A stretch of DNA of 64,000 nucleotides from Fusobacterium sp. FSA-380-WT-3A (lineage in GTDB: Bacteria > Fusobacteriota > Fusobacteriia > Fusobacteriales > Fusobacteriaceae). Under the pieces are notes generated by a model, which did no database searches, was not told the DNA's origin, and saw only the letters and a program-made list of their open reading frames with translations. A program made the position numbers and the translations under genes. The stretch covers positions 203,451-267,450 of the forward strand of contig NZ_JABAFQ010000002.1 of NCBI RefSeq assembly GCF_012843705.1, given 5' to 3'. Shown piece by piece: positions 34,089 through 42,402 of the stretch (the first letter of the stretch is position 1; every line of letters starts with the position of its first letter).

Positions 34089-35264
34089 TTATATTATTTT
34101 TACCCATAATGCTTTTAAATAAAGAGTTTCTGGAATATGTAATATCCAAGGATGGTCTTCAGGTTGATAATTTATTCCTATAACTTGCAATAATTTTCCA
34201 TTATTAGAAGCAGCCATTCTAGTTACTTCTAATAAATCTTGTAATCCTATATGATAAGCACAAGTTATTACTCCTAAAATTCCACCTTTATCCAGTAATT
34301 TAAAACTACTATTACATAATTCATAAAAAAAATCCCTTCCTTTTTTTATGTCTATTTTTTTCTTAATTAATGATGGAGGGTCTAAAGTTATGACATCATA
34401 TTTTTCCCCTCTAGAAATTAATGTTTTTAATAGCATAAAAGCATCTCCTTCTAAAGTCTCAAATTTATTTTCAAACTCATTTAGCTTATAATTCTTTTTA
34501 CAAAGTTCTAAAGCATGAGGTTCTTTATCAATTGCTACTACTTTTTGACATCCTTCTTTCAAAGCTGCTATTGAAAAACCTCCACTACTAGAAAATACAT
34601 CCAAAAATTTTGTTTTATTATTTAAAAATGGTCTTATAAATTTTCTAGAATCTCTTTGGTCTAAAAAGAATCCTGTTTTTTGTCCATTTATAATGTCTAT
34701 TGTATATTTAAGTCCATTATCTTCCATAATAATTTCTTCTGGAATTTCTCCATATATTATTCCAGTTTTTTCTTCAACACCTTCATGTATTCTATTTTCT
34801 ACATCACTTCTTTCATAAATTCCTTTAGGTTTCATATATTTCTTTACAGCATTGACTATTTCTTGTCTAAAAACCTCTACACCTGAATTTCTAAATTGAA
34901 TTGAAATATATTTATCAAACTTATCTATAACTAATCCTGGTATTCCATCTCCTTCAGAAAAAAATACTCTCATACAATTTGTTTCTTCCTTTAAATTTTG
35001 TCTTTTATCATAAGCTTCTTTTATTTTTTTGTAAATAAAATCTTTATCTATTTTTTCATCTTTTGTTGTTAAAACACGAACAAAAGCTGAAGTTCCTTCC
35101 GTTACATATCCACGCCCTATGAATAACATATCTTCTCTTAAAACATCAACTACATCTCCTGTCTTTACTTCTCCAAGAATATATTTTATTTCATCTTTAA
35201 AAACATTTGGATAAAAGTTCTGAATTTTTTTCTCTTTATCTTTTATTAATATAACTTGTGCCAT
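34089..35264 (-). CDS. RlmI-like class I SAM-dependent 23S rRNA methyltransferase
   Basis: A 391-residue enzyme. A PUA-like N-terminal domain (about 1-75, with GDVVDVLREDMLFIGRGYV) and an EEHD middle part precede the Rossmann methyltransferase. SAM-binding motif I is LDVFSSSGGFSIAALKEG, and the catalytic motif IV is LDPPSL. QKTGFFLDQRDSRKFI is typical of the RlmI/RlmK family, which methylates a cytosine or guanine C5/N position in 23S rRNA. The exact site is not decided. It lies between alr and cvpA in the minus-strand block. Confidence 0.88.
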   Translation of the reverse strand: MAQVILIKDKEKKIQNFYPNVFKDEIKYILGEVKTGDVVDVLREDMLFIGRGYVTEGTSAFVRVLTTKDEKIDKDFIYKKIKEAYDKRQNLKEETNCMRVFFSEGDGIPGLVIDKFDKYISIQFRNSGVEVFRQEIVNAVKKYMKPKGIYERSDVENRIHEGVEEKTGIIYGEIPEEIIMEDNGLKYTIDIINGQKTGFFLDQRDSRKFIRPFLNNKTKFLDVFSSSGGFSIAALKEGCQKVVAIDKEPHALELCKKNYKLNEFENKFETLEGDAFMLLKTLISRGEKYDVITLDPPSLIKKKIDIKKGRDFFYELCNSSFKLLDKGGILGVITCAYHIGLQDLLEVTRMAASNNGKLLQVIGINYQPEDHPWILHIPETLYLKALWVKII

Positions 35265-35266
35265 TT

Positions 35267-36340
35267 TTACTCCTCTATATATACTCTTTTTACTCTTGTG
35301 TTTATCCCAGTAATTATTTCATATGTCGTAGTTCCTAAAAGTTTAGCTTTTTCTACTAAATCCTCTCCATAAAGAATTACTTCTTCTCCTATCTTTACTT
35401 CATCTTTTAATTCATTAGGAATTTTTATCATCAACATGTCCATACATACTTTTCCTACAACTGTATATTCTCTATTTTTTATTTTAACAGTTATTTTATT
35501 TAAAGCTCCTCTTTTAAATCCATCAGCATATCCAGCAGCTATAGTTCCTACAATATCTCCTTTTTTTAAAGTACACTCTCTTCCATATGAAATATCTGTA
35601 TCTTCTATTAAAGTTTTAATAAATAAAACCTTACTTTTAAAAGTTATAACTGGTTTTAAATCCTCTATCCAATTCTCACCACAAATTCCATACATGACTA
35701 TTCCAACTCTAACATAATTTCCATTATCTTTATTAGAGTATTTTAAAATTCCACCACTATTTAATACATGTCTATACTCAATGGTATCTATTCCTGTAAA
35801 ATTATTAAATTTTTCTATTTGTCTTTCTGTATACAATCTATTATCTTTTCCCTCTTCATCTGCTACAGATAAATGAGTATATACACCTATTATATTGGTT
35901 AATTTATTTTTATTAACATATTCTTTTATTTTTTCTGCTTCTTCTGAATTAACACCAATTCTTCCCATTCCTGTTTCTATTGCTAAATGACATTTTACTT
36001 GTATATTATTTTTATGTATATACACCAATTGTTCAAAACGAGACAAAGCAATCTGTAAATCATATTTTTCTACTTCTCTTAGTTCTTCATCAAATACTCC
36101 ACCAAGTATTAATATTTTTTCTTTGATGCCTGCCTTTCTAAGTTCCATTCCCTCTGAAAGAGTAGCCACAGCAAAAAAATCTACACCACATTTTATCAGT
36201 TCTTTTGTTATTTCAACTGACCCTAATCCATAAGAATTTGCTTTTACTATTCCTATTATTTTTTTATTTCCTATTTTCTCATAAATTTTCTCAATATTAT
36301 ACTTTAGATTTTTAGTATTTATTTCTAACCAAGTTCTCAT
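35267..36340 (-). CDS. alr: Alanine racemase
   Basis: A fold-type III PLP enzyme interconverting L- and D-alanine for peptidoglycan, 357 residues. The PLP lysine is Lys33 in VKANSYGLG. The second catalytic tyrosine lies in DISYGRECTL. Also conserved are ETGMGRIGV, RVGIVMYGI and GKVCMDMLMI. GGAG precedes the ATG. It ends two bases before the methyltransferase start. A stem-loop lies between it and secF. Confidence 0.96.
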   Translation of the reverse strand: MRTWLEINTKNLKYNIEKIYEKIGNKKIIGIVKANSYGLGSVEITKELIKCGVDFFAVATLSEGMELRKAGIKEKILILGGVFDEELREVEKYDLQIALSRFEQLVYIHKNNIQVKCHLAIETGMGRIGVNSEEAEKIKEYVNKNKLTNIIGVYTHLSVADEEGKDNRLYTERQIEKFNNFTGIDTIEYRHVLNSGGILKYSNKDNGNYVRVGIVMYGICGENWIEDLKPVITFKSKVLFIKTLIEDTDISYGRECTLKKGDIVGTIAAGYADGFKRGALNKITVKIKNREYTVVGKVCMDMLMIKIPNELKDEVKIGEEVILYGEDLVEKAKLLGTTTYEIITGINTRVKRVYIEE

Positions 36341-36361
36341 TTTTTATCTCCTGATAATCTT

Positions 36362-36392
36362 TATAGATTGCCTTTTAGTAAAAGGCAATCTA
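36362..36392. other. Stem-loop between secF and alr
   Basis: TATAGATTGCCTTT pairs with AAAGGCAATCTATA around a 3-4 base loop. On neither side is there a clean T run, so it is not a standard terminator. It may stabilise the secDF mRNA or weaken read-through into alr. Confidence 0.5.
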
Positions 36393-36402
36393 TATATAAT
36401 TA

Positions 36403-37338
36403 TTAAACTACTATTTTTTCCTTATATTCATCTTCTTCTTTTTCTAAATATTTTGAATTCTCTACTTTTTTATCTCTATCTTTTTCTAAGAAATAAATAA
36501 TTGGAGATGCTATAAATATTGATGAATATGTACCTGCTATCATTCCTATTAATAAAGTTGTAATAAAAGTTCTTAAGGATTCCCCACCAAATATTAATAT
36601 TGATATTATAGCAAGTAATGTTGTCACTGAAGTGTTTAATGATCTTACCATTACTTGATTTATACTTTTATTTAGTACTTCACCAAAAGTTAAATCTGTT
36701 TTTTTCTTCAATGTTTCTCTTATTCTATCAAATACTACTATTGTATTATTTATTGAATACCCTAATATTGTAAGAACTGCTGCAATAAATGGAGTATCTA
36801 TTTCATATCCCAAAATTGAAATTCCACCTATAGCTATTATAATATCATGTAATAAAGCTAAAATAGCTGCTAAAGCAAACATAAATTCAAATCTTAGAGT
36901 TATATACCCTACTATAAGAGCTCCTCCTATTAAAAGAGAATAAATAGCTGATGTTTTTAATTCTTTACCTACACTTGCTCCTACTTTATCTTCTTTTATT
37001 ATTTCGTATTTTCCAATTTCACTAATTTTATCATAAAATTTATTCTTATCTTGTTCTGCTATTTCTTGTACTCTTATAAGAACCTCTTGTCCCTCTGAAA
37101 TTTGAACTTTTCTTCCTGTTCCAGCAAATTGAGATATTTCCTTTCCGATTTTATCTAGAGTAGAATTAATTTCTTTTAAGCTTACAGTATTTTCAAATCT
37201 TAATTGAAATAAACTTCCTCCTGAAAAATCTATTCCATAATTTAATCCTTTTACTATAAGAGAACCTATAGAAATAAAAATAAATACAAGTGAAATTGCT
37301 ATCCATTTTTTACTATTTTTTATTACTTCTATTTGCAT
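36403..37338 (-). CDS. secF: Protein translocase subunit SecF
   Basis: A 311-residue inner-membrane partner of SecD that uses the proton or sodium gradient to assist secretion. One N-terminal helix, a periplasmic P4-type domain (about 40-125) and five C-terminal helices. Seen: NYGIDFSGGSLFQLRF, LTILGYSINNTIVVFDRIRE and RSLNTSVTTLLAI, all diagnostic. It starts two bases after secD with AGGGGG as RBS. Confidence 0.97.
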   Translation of the reverse strand: MQIEVIKNSKKWIAISLVFIFISIGSLIVKGLNYGIDFSGGSLFQLRFENTVSLKEINSTLDKIGKEISQFAGTGRKVQISEGQEVLIRVQEIAEQDKNKFYDKISEIGKYEIIKEDKVGASVGKELKTSAIYSLLIGGALIVGYITLRFEFMFALAAILALLHDIIIAIGGISILGYEIDTPFIAAVLTILGYSINNTIVVFDRIRETLKKKTDLTFGEVLNKSINQVMVRSLNTSVTTLLAIISILIFGGESLRTFITTLLIGMIAGTYSSIFIASPIIYFLEKDRDKKVENSKYLEKEEDEYKEKIVV

Positions 37339-37340
37339 CT

Positions 37341-38564
37341 TTATTTCCCCCTTACTCCAAATAATATTGGATTTTTTATTCCAAAAACTTCTACAAATAT
37401 ATCTAGTAAAACTCTTGTTATAGTAATTGCTGTAAACATAGAAGCTAAAGTACCTATTGTAAGAGTTACTGCAAATCCTTTTACAGGTCCTGTTCCAAAT
37501 ATAAATAATATTGTTGTAATTATTAAAGTTGTTAAGTTAGAGTCAAAAATAGCTACAAATCCTTTACTAAATCCTGCTGTTATAGCTCCTCTTACTGTAT
37601 TACCGAATCTTAATTCCTCTTTTATTCTTTCAAATATAATTACATTAGCATCAACAGCCATTCCTGTTGATAATATAAATCCTGCTATTCCTGGTAAAGT
37701 TAAAGTTGCTCCTATAAAGTTTATTACTCCAAAGTTTAATATTCCAAAACATATTAGAGCAATATCCGCTAAAAGTCCAGGCATTCTATAGAAAAGTAAC
37801 ATGAATATCATTATTAGTGCCACTCCTACTTTTCCAGCCACTAAACTTGCTGCTATTGATTCATCTCCTAAAGTTGCTCCTACTGTTCTAGTTTCTACTA
37901 TCTCAGCTTTTATTGGAAGAGCTCCTGAATTTAAAAGCATTGCTGTTTTTTGAGCTTCTTCCACTGTATAATTTCCACTTATACTTCCACTTCCTCCAGA
38001 AATTTCTGTTTTTATAACTGGAGCTGTTTGTACTTTTCCATCTAAAACTATTGCTAATTGTTTTCCAATATTTTCTCTTGTAATTCTAGCAAATTCAACA
38101 GCTCCCTCTGGTTTTAATTCAAAATTAATTTGAGGATCTCCTAATTGTCCATACCCAACTTGAGCTTTTTTTAATGCTCCACCTGTTAAAAGAGTTTCCC
38201 CTAAATTACCATTTTCATCCATGATTTTGAACTCTAAAAGAGCTGTTTTTCCTATCATATTTATAGCTTCTTGGGTATCTTTAATTCCAGGTAATTCAAT
38301 AATTACTCTATTATCCCCAGCTTTTTGTACTACTGATTCTGCTACCCCAATACCATTGATTCTTCTGTCTAATACTTCTATTAAACTATCCATTGTTTCT
38401 GAATCAATTTGTTCATTAGGATTTTCAGGGGAAGCTTCTAATACAGCATATACTCCACCTTTTAAATCTAATCCTAATTTCATAGGTTCTTTTTTTATAA
38501 TAATCAAAGCTCCTATTAATACAATTAATACTAATAAAGCTCTCATGAATATTTTTCCTCTCAT
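37341..38564 (-). CDS. secD: Protein translocase subunit SecD
   Basis: A 407-residue SecD, shorter than the 600-residue E. coli protein because the periplasmic P1 head is reduced, as in other low-GC bacteria. Seen: LGLDLKGGVYAVLEA near the N-terminus, RRINGIGVAESVVQKAG and RVIIELPGI in the periplasmic domain, GSGSISGNYTVEEAQKTAMLLNSGALPI, and FILSTGMAVDANVIIFERIKEELR in the membrane part. GGAGG precedes the ATG. secF follows immediately. Confidence 0.97.
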   Translation of the reverse strand: MRGKIFMRALLVLIVLIGALIIIKKEPMKLGLDLKGGVYAVLEASPENPNEQIDSETMDSLIEVLDRRINGIGVAESVVQKAGDNRVIIELPGIKDTQEAINMIGKTALLEFKIMDENGNLGETLLTGGALKKAQVGYGQLGDPQINFELKPEGAVEFARITRENIGKQLAIVLDGKVQTAPVIKTEISGGSGSISGNYTVEEAQKTAMLLNSGALPIKAEIVETRTVGATLGDESIAASLVAGKVGVALIMIFMLLFYRMPGLLADIALICFGILNFGVINFIGATLTLPGIAGFILSTGMAVDANVIIFERIKEELRFGNTVRGAITAGFSKGFVAIFDSNLTTLIITTILFIFGTGPVKGFAVTLTIGTLASMFTAITITRVLLDIFVEVFGIKNPILFGVRGK

Positions 38565-38580
38565 GAAATTCCTCCAAATA

Positions 38581-39003
38581 TTATTTTCTTTTGGAATCTA
38601 AAAAAGTTTGTAAAATTATAGCTGCTGCTATTTTATCAACTACCTTTCTTTTTTCCAATGCCCCTTTTTTTCCTCCATCTGTAAGCATTCTATCTGCTGA
38701 TACTGTTGTCATTCTTTCATCTACTTCATAAACTTCCAAATTAGGTATATTCCTCTTTAATTTTTCTATATATTCTCTCACCTTTTCAGCTTGCCTTTTT
38801 TCAGTTCCATCTAAACTTTTTGGAATTCCAACTACAAGAGACTTTGTATTATTCTCTTCTAAAATTTCAGATATTCTTTTTACAGATTTAACTTTTTTTC
38901 TATCAATCACTTCATAAGGAGTAGCAACAACTCCCATAATATCAGATTTTGCTACTCCTATTCTTACATCTCCTATATCTAAAGAAATATATCTTTTATA
39001 CAT
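38581..39003 (-). CDS. ruvX: RuvX/YqgF RNase-H-fold nuclease
   Basis: A 140-residue protein of the YqgF/RuvX family, a putative Holliday-junction resolvase also needed for 16S rRNA 5'-end processing. Acidic active-site residues are visible in SLDIGDVRIGVAKSD (Asp near 9), in VYEVDERMTTV and near the C-terminus (KVVDKIAAAIILQTFLD). It lies between alaS and secD, the common low-GC order alaS-ruvX. Confidence 0.95.
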   Translation of the reverse strand: MYKRYISLDIGDVRIGVAKSDIMGVVATPYEVIDRKKVKSVKRISEILEENNTKSLVVGIPKSLDGTEKRQAEKVREYIEKLKRNIPNLEVYEVDERMTTVSADRMLTDGGKKGALEKRKVVDKIAAAIILQTFLDSKRK

Positions 39004-39018
39004 TCAATATACCTCTTT

Positions 39019-41628
39019 TTAAAGTTTTTCTTTCAATATATTTTTTGCTACTTCTAAGGTTTCGGCTACTTTATTTCCTTCTTTTCCTCCTGCTTGAGCA
39101 AAATCAGGTCTTCCTCCTCCATTTCCACCAGTTAATATAGCCAATTGTTTTACTAACTCTCCTGCTTTTATTTTAGAAGTTAAATCTTTTGTTACTCCAA
39201 CAGCAAATATAGCTTTTCCATTATTTGCTCCTAAAACAACTACACAACTTCCTAATTTATCCTTAGCTTTATCTACAATTTCTCTTAATGAATCACTTTC
39301 TTTATTTTCAAATCCTTTAACTAAAACTTTAACTCCATTTATTTCAGTAACTTGTTCGAATAAAGAATTTACTTCATAAGTAGCTATTTTAGATTTTAAT
39401 TCCTCTATTTCTTTTAATGAAGCTTTTAATTCTTCAGAAATTTTTTCTACTTTTTCTTCTAATTTTGAAGAATCTGTTTTTAAAGTTTTAGAAACTTTTT
39501 CTATTAATTTTTCCATAGATTTTACTGTTTCATAAGCATGATATCCAGTTTGAGCTTCTATTCTTCTTATTCCAGCAGCAATTCCTGTTTCAGATATTAT
39601 TTTAAATAATCCTATTTCAGAAGTATTTCCTACATGAATTCCTCCACATAATTCTGTTGAAAACTCTCCAAAAGAAACCACTCTTACCACATCTTGATAT
39701 TTATCTCCAAATAATGCCATAGCTCCTAATTTTTTAGCTTCATCCATAGACATCTCTCTTATATAAGAAGTTATAGATTCAGATATCTTAGCATTTACAA
39801 GTCTTTCTACTTTTTCTAACTCTTCATCAGTAACAGCTTCATAGTGATTAAAGTCAAATCTTAATCTATCAGCTGTAACTAAAGAACCTGCTTGTTGAAC
39901 ATGACTTCCTAATACTTCTCTTAAAGCTTTATGTAATAAGTGAGTAGCACTATGATTTTTAGAAATAGAAGCTCTTCTATTAATATCAACAGCTAATTTT
40001 ACTTCTGTTCCTTCTACTAAATTATAAATTCCATTTAAAATCTTTACAGTATGCATAAATATATCTTTTTGTTTTTTTACATCTATAACCACTCCACTAC
40101 TTCCTGTAGAAGAAACGATAGTACCAAAGTCAGCTTCTTGTCCTCCTGATTCAGCATAAAATGGGGTTTTATCTGTAATAACCATAAATTTATCATCTTC
40201 TAATTTTTTTACGAAAAGTATTTTAGCTGTTTCTTTTAAACTTTTATATCCCGTAAATTCAGTTTTACCATGTTCATCAAAGAAAGATTCAATAAAGGCA
40301 TCTTGTCCTTTCTCCATTACAACTTCTCTAGAATTTCTAGCTAGTTCTCTTTGCTCTTCCATTTTTTGGTCAAATTCATTTTTATAAACTTTTATTTGAT
40401 TTTCACTACAAATTTCTTCTGTTAATTCATAAGGGAAACCATATGTATCATACAATTTAAATGTTATTTCCCCTGATAAGAAATCTTCTCCATTATTTTT
40501 TGCTTCTTCTATAGCATTCATAACATGTTGAATTCCTAAATCAAGAGTATTAGAAAATTTTTCTTCTTCTATTTTTACAACTTTCTTTATATGTTTTAAG
40601 TTAGTTGCTAAATCAGGATAAGAACCTTTCATTAAATCAACAACCACATCAACTATATTATAAAGGAATAACTCTTTTACTCCTAATAATCTTCCATGTC
40701 TTATAGCTCTTCTTAAAATTCTTCTTAATACATATCCTCTTCCTTCATTTGATGGAATTACACCATCATTTATTAAGAAAGTTACTGCTCTTCCATGGTC
40801 AGCTATAACTTTTAGAGAATAATCATATTTTGGGTTTTCTCCATATTTTATCCTAGCTACTTTTGCCATAGCTTCAACTATTGGAAATAATAAATCAGTT
40901 TCAAAGTTATTAGCTTTTCCCTGAATAACAGCAGTTATTCTCTCTAATCCAGCTCCTGTATCTATATTTTTCTTAGGTAATGGTTCTAAATGTCCATCTT
41001 CCATTCTATTCCATTCAGTAAACACAAGGTTCCAAATTTCTATGAAACGATCATCTGTATTAGGATCTCCTAATCTAGAGTTTTCATCTCCACCAAATTT
41101 TACACCTAAATCTACATATATCTCTGAACATGGTCCACAAGAACCTGTAGGTCCAGCTGCCCACCAGTTGTCATCTTCTCCTAGTCTTACTATTCTTTCT
41201 TTAGGAAAATTACATTCTGATATCCATAAACTTTCAGCTTCATCATCAGTTTCAAAAACAGATACCCATAATCTATTTTTATCTATTTTTAAAATCTCTG
41301 TTATAAATTCATAAGACCATCTTATTGACTCTTTTTTAAAATAGTCTCCAAAAGAAAAATTCCCTAACATTTCAAAAAATGTATGGTGTCTTGCTGTTTT
41401 TCCAACATTATCTAAATCATTTGTTCTTATACATTTTTGAAATGTTGTTACTCTTGGAGTAGGTGCTGGCTTTTGTCCTAAAAAATAAGGTTTAAAAGGA
41501 ACCATTCCTGCTACTGTTAAAAGTAGAGTTGGGTCATCTGGAATTAATGATGAACTTTCAAAGTGTCTGTGATTTTTACTTTCGAAAAATTCTATAAATT
41601 TTTCTCTAATTTCATTACCTGTTAACAT
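39019..41628 (-). CDS. alaS: Alanyl-tRNA synthetase
   Basis: An 869-residue class II synthetase, full length. The catalytic core has HTFFEMLGNFSFGDYFKKE and DTGAGLERI. The editing domain has the zinc motif HSATHLLHKAL with CGGIH further on. The C-Ala domain ends GNGGGRPDFAQAGGKEGNKV. GGAGG lies upstream of the ATG. No T-box is seen in the 36-bp gap to lptB. Confidence 0.98.
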   Translation of the reverse strand: MLTGNEIREKFIEFFESKNHRHFESSSLIPDDPTLLLTVAGMVPFKPYFLGQKPAPTPRVTTFQKCIRTNDLDNVGKTARHHTFFEMLGNFSFGDYFKKESIRWSYEFITEILKIDKNRLWVSVFETDDEAESLWISECNFPKERIVRLGEDDNWWAAGPTGSCGPCSEIYVDLGVKFGGDENSRLGDPNTDDRFIEIWNLVFTEWNRMEDGHLEPLPKKNIDTGAGLERITAVIQGKANNFETDLLFPIVEAMAKVARIKYGENPKYDYSLKVIADHGRAVTFLINDGVIPSNEGRGYVLRRILRRAIRHGRLLGVKELFLYNIVDVVVDLMKGSYPDLATNLKHIKKVVKIEEEKFSNTLDLGIQHVMNAIEEAKNNGEDFLSGEITFKLYDTYGFPYELTEEICSENQIKVYKNEFDQKMEEQRELARNSREVVMEKGQDAFIESFFDEHGKTEFTGYKSLKETAKILFVKKLEDDKFMVITDKTPFYAESGGQEADFGTIVSSTGSSGVVIDVKKQKDIFMHTVKILNGIYNLVEGTEVKLAVDINRRASISKNHSATHLLHKALREVLGSHVQQAGSLVTADRLRFDFNHYEAVTDEELEKVERLVNAKISESITSYIREMSMDEAKKLGAMALFGDKYQDVVRVVSFGEFSTELCGGIHVGNTSEIGLFKIISETGIAAGIRRIEAQTGYHAYETVKSMEKLIEKVSKTLKTDSSKLEEKVEKISEELKASLKEIEELKSKIATYEVNSLFEQVTEINGVKVLVKGFENKESDSLREIVDKAKDKLGSCVVVLGANNGKAIFAVGVTKDLTSKIKAGELVKQLAILTGGNGGGRPDFAQAGGKEGNKVAETLEVAKNILKEKL

Positions 41629-41664
41629 TTTTCCTCCAATATCTATATTTTAATTTTGTTTTTA

Positions 41665-42390
41665 TTAATCTAATTTAAAGTTTTCACCAAGATAAACTCT
41701 TTTAGCCACTTCATTCTTTGCTATTTCTTCTGGAGTTCCACTTATTAAAACTTCACCTTCAGCCATAATATAAGCTCTATCTGTTATTCTTAAAGTTTCT
41801 CTTACACTATGGTCTGTAATTAAAATCCCTAATCCTTTTTCTTTTAAATATTTTATTATATCTTGTATATCTTCTACAGCTATAGGATCTACTCCTGCAA
41901 AAGGTTCATCAAGTAAAATAAAATCTGGATTATTGGCTATCGTTCTAGCTATCTCTACTCTTCTTCTCTCTCCTCCTGATAAAGAATATCCATAAGATTT
42001 AGCTATATGTGATAATTTAAATTCTTCTAATAATTCTTCAACTATTTTTTTCTGCTCCTCTTTTGATAAATTTTTCATCTCTAAAACAGCATATATATTG
42101 TCTTCTACAGTTAAGTTTCTAAATACAGAAGCTTCTTGAGCTAAATATCCTATTCCTAAATTTGCTCTTTTATACATTGGAAATGTTGATATATCTTCGT
42201 CATTACAATATATTTTCCCGCTATCTGGTTTTATTATTCCTGTTATCATATAAAAAGTAGTTGTTTTTCCAGCTCCATTAGGTCCTAAAAGTCCCACAAT
42301 TTCACCTTTTTTTACTTTAAGACTTACATCTTTTACAACTTGTCTTTTTTTATATGTTTTACATAGATGTTGTCCCTCTATACTTCTCAT
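41665..42390 (-). CDS. lptB: LPS export ABC ATPase LptB
   Basis: A 241-residue ABC ATPase that powers LPS extraction with LptF/LptG. Walker [11 protein letters not shown]-loop [18 protein letters not shown], signature [13 protein letters not shown], Walker [13 protein letters not shown] and switch TDHSVRET are all present and match LptB closely. It starts 12 bases after the LptA/LptC-like gene, the usual lptA-lptB order, which supports both assignments. Confidence 0.96.
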   Translation of the reverse strand: MRSIEGQHLCKTYKKRQVVKDVSLKVKKGEIVGLLGPNGAGKTTTFYMITGIIKPDSGKIYCNDEDISTFPMYKRANLGIGYLAQEASVFRNLTVEDNIYAVLEMKNLSKEEQKKIVEELLEEFKLSHIAKSYGYSLSGGERRRVEIARTIANNPDFILLDEPFAGVDPIAVEDIQDIIKYLKEKGLGILITDHSVRETLRITDRAYIMAEGEVLISGTPEEIAKNEVAKRVYLGENFKLD

Positions 42391-42402
42391 TGATTTCTCC
42401 TT

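Noticed and set aside
37333..37791. A 152-codon plus-strand frame over secD
   Set aside because: Antisense to a clear secD; no RBS and low-complexity composition typical of shadow frames in AT-rich DNA.
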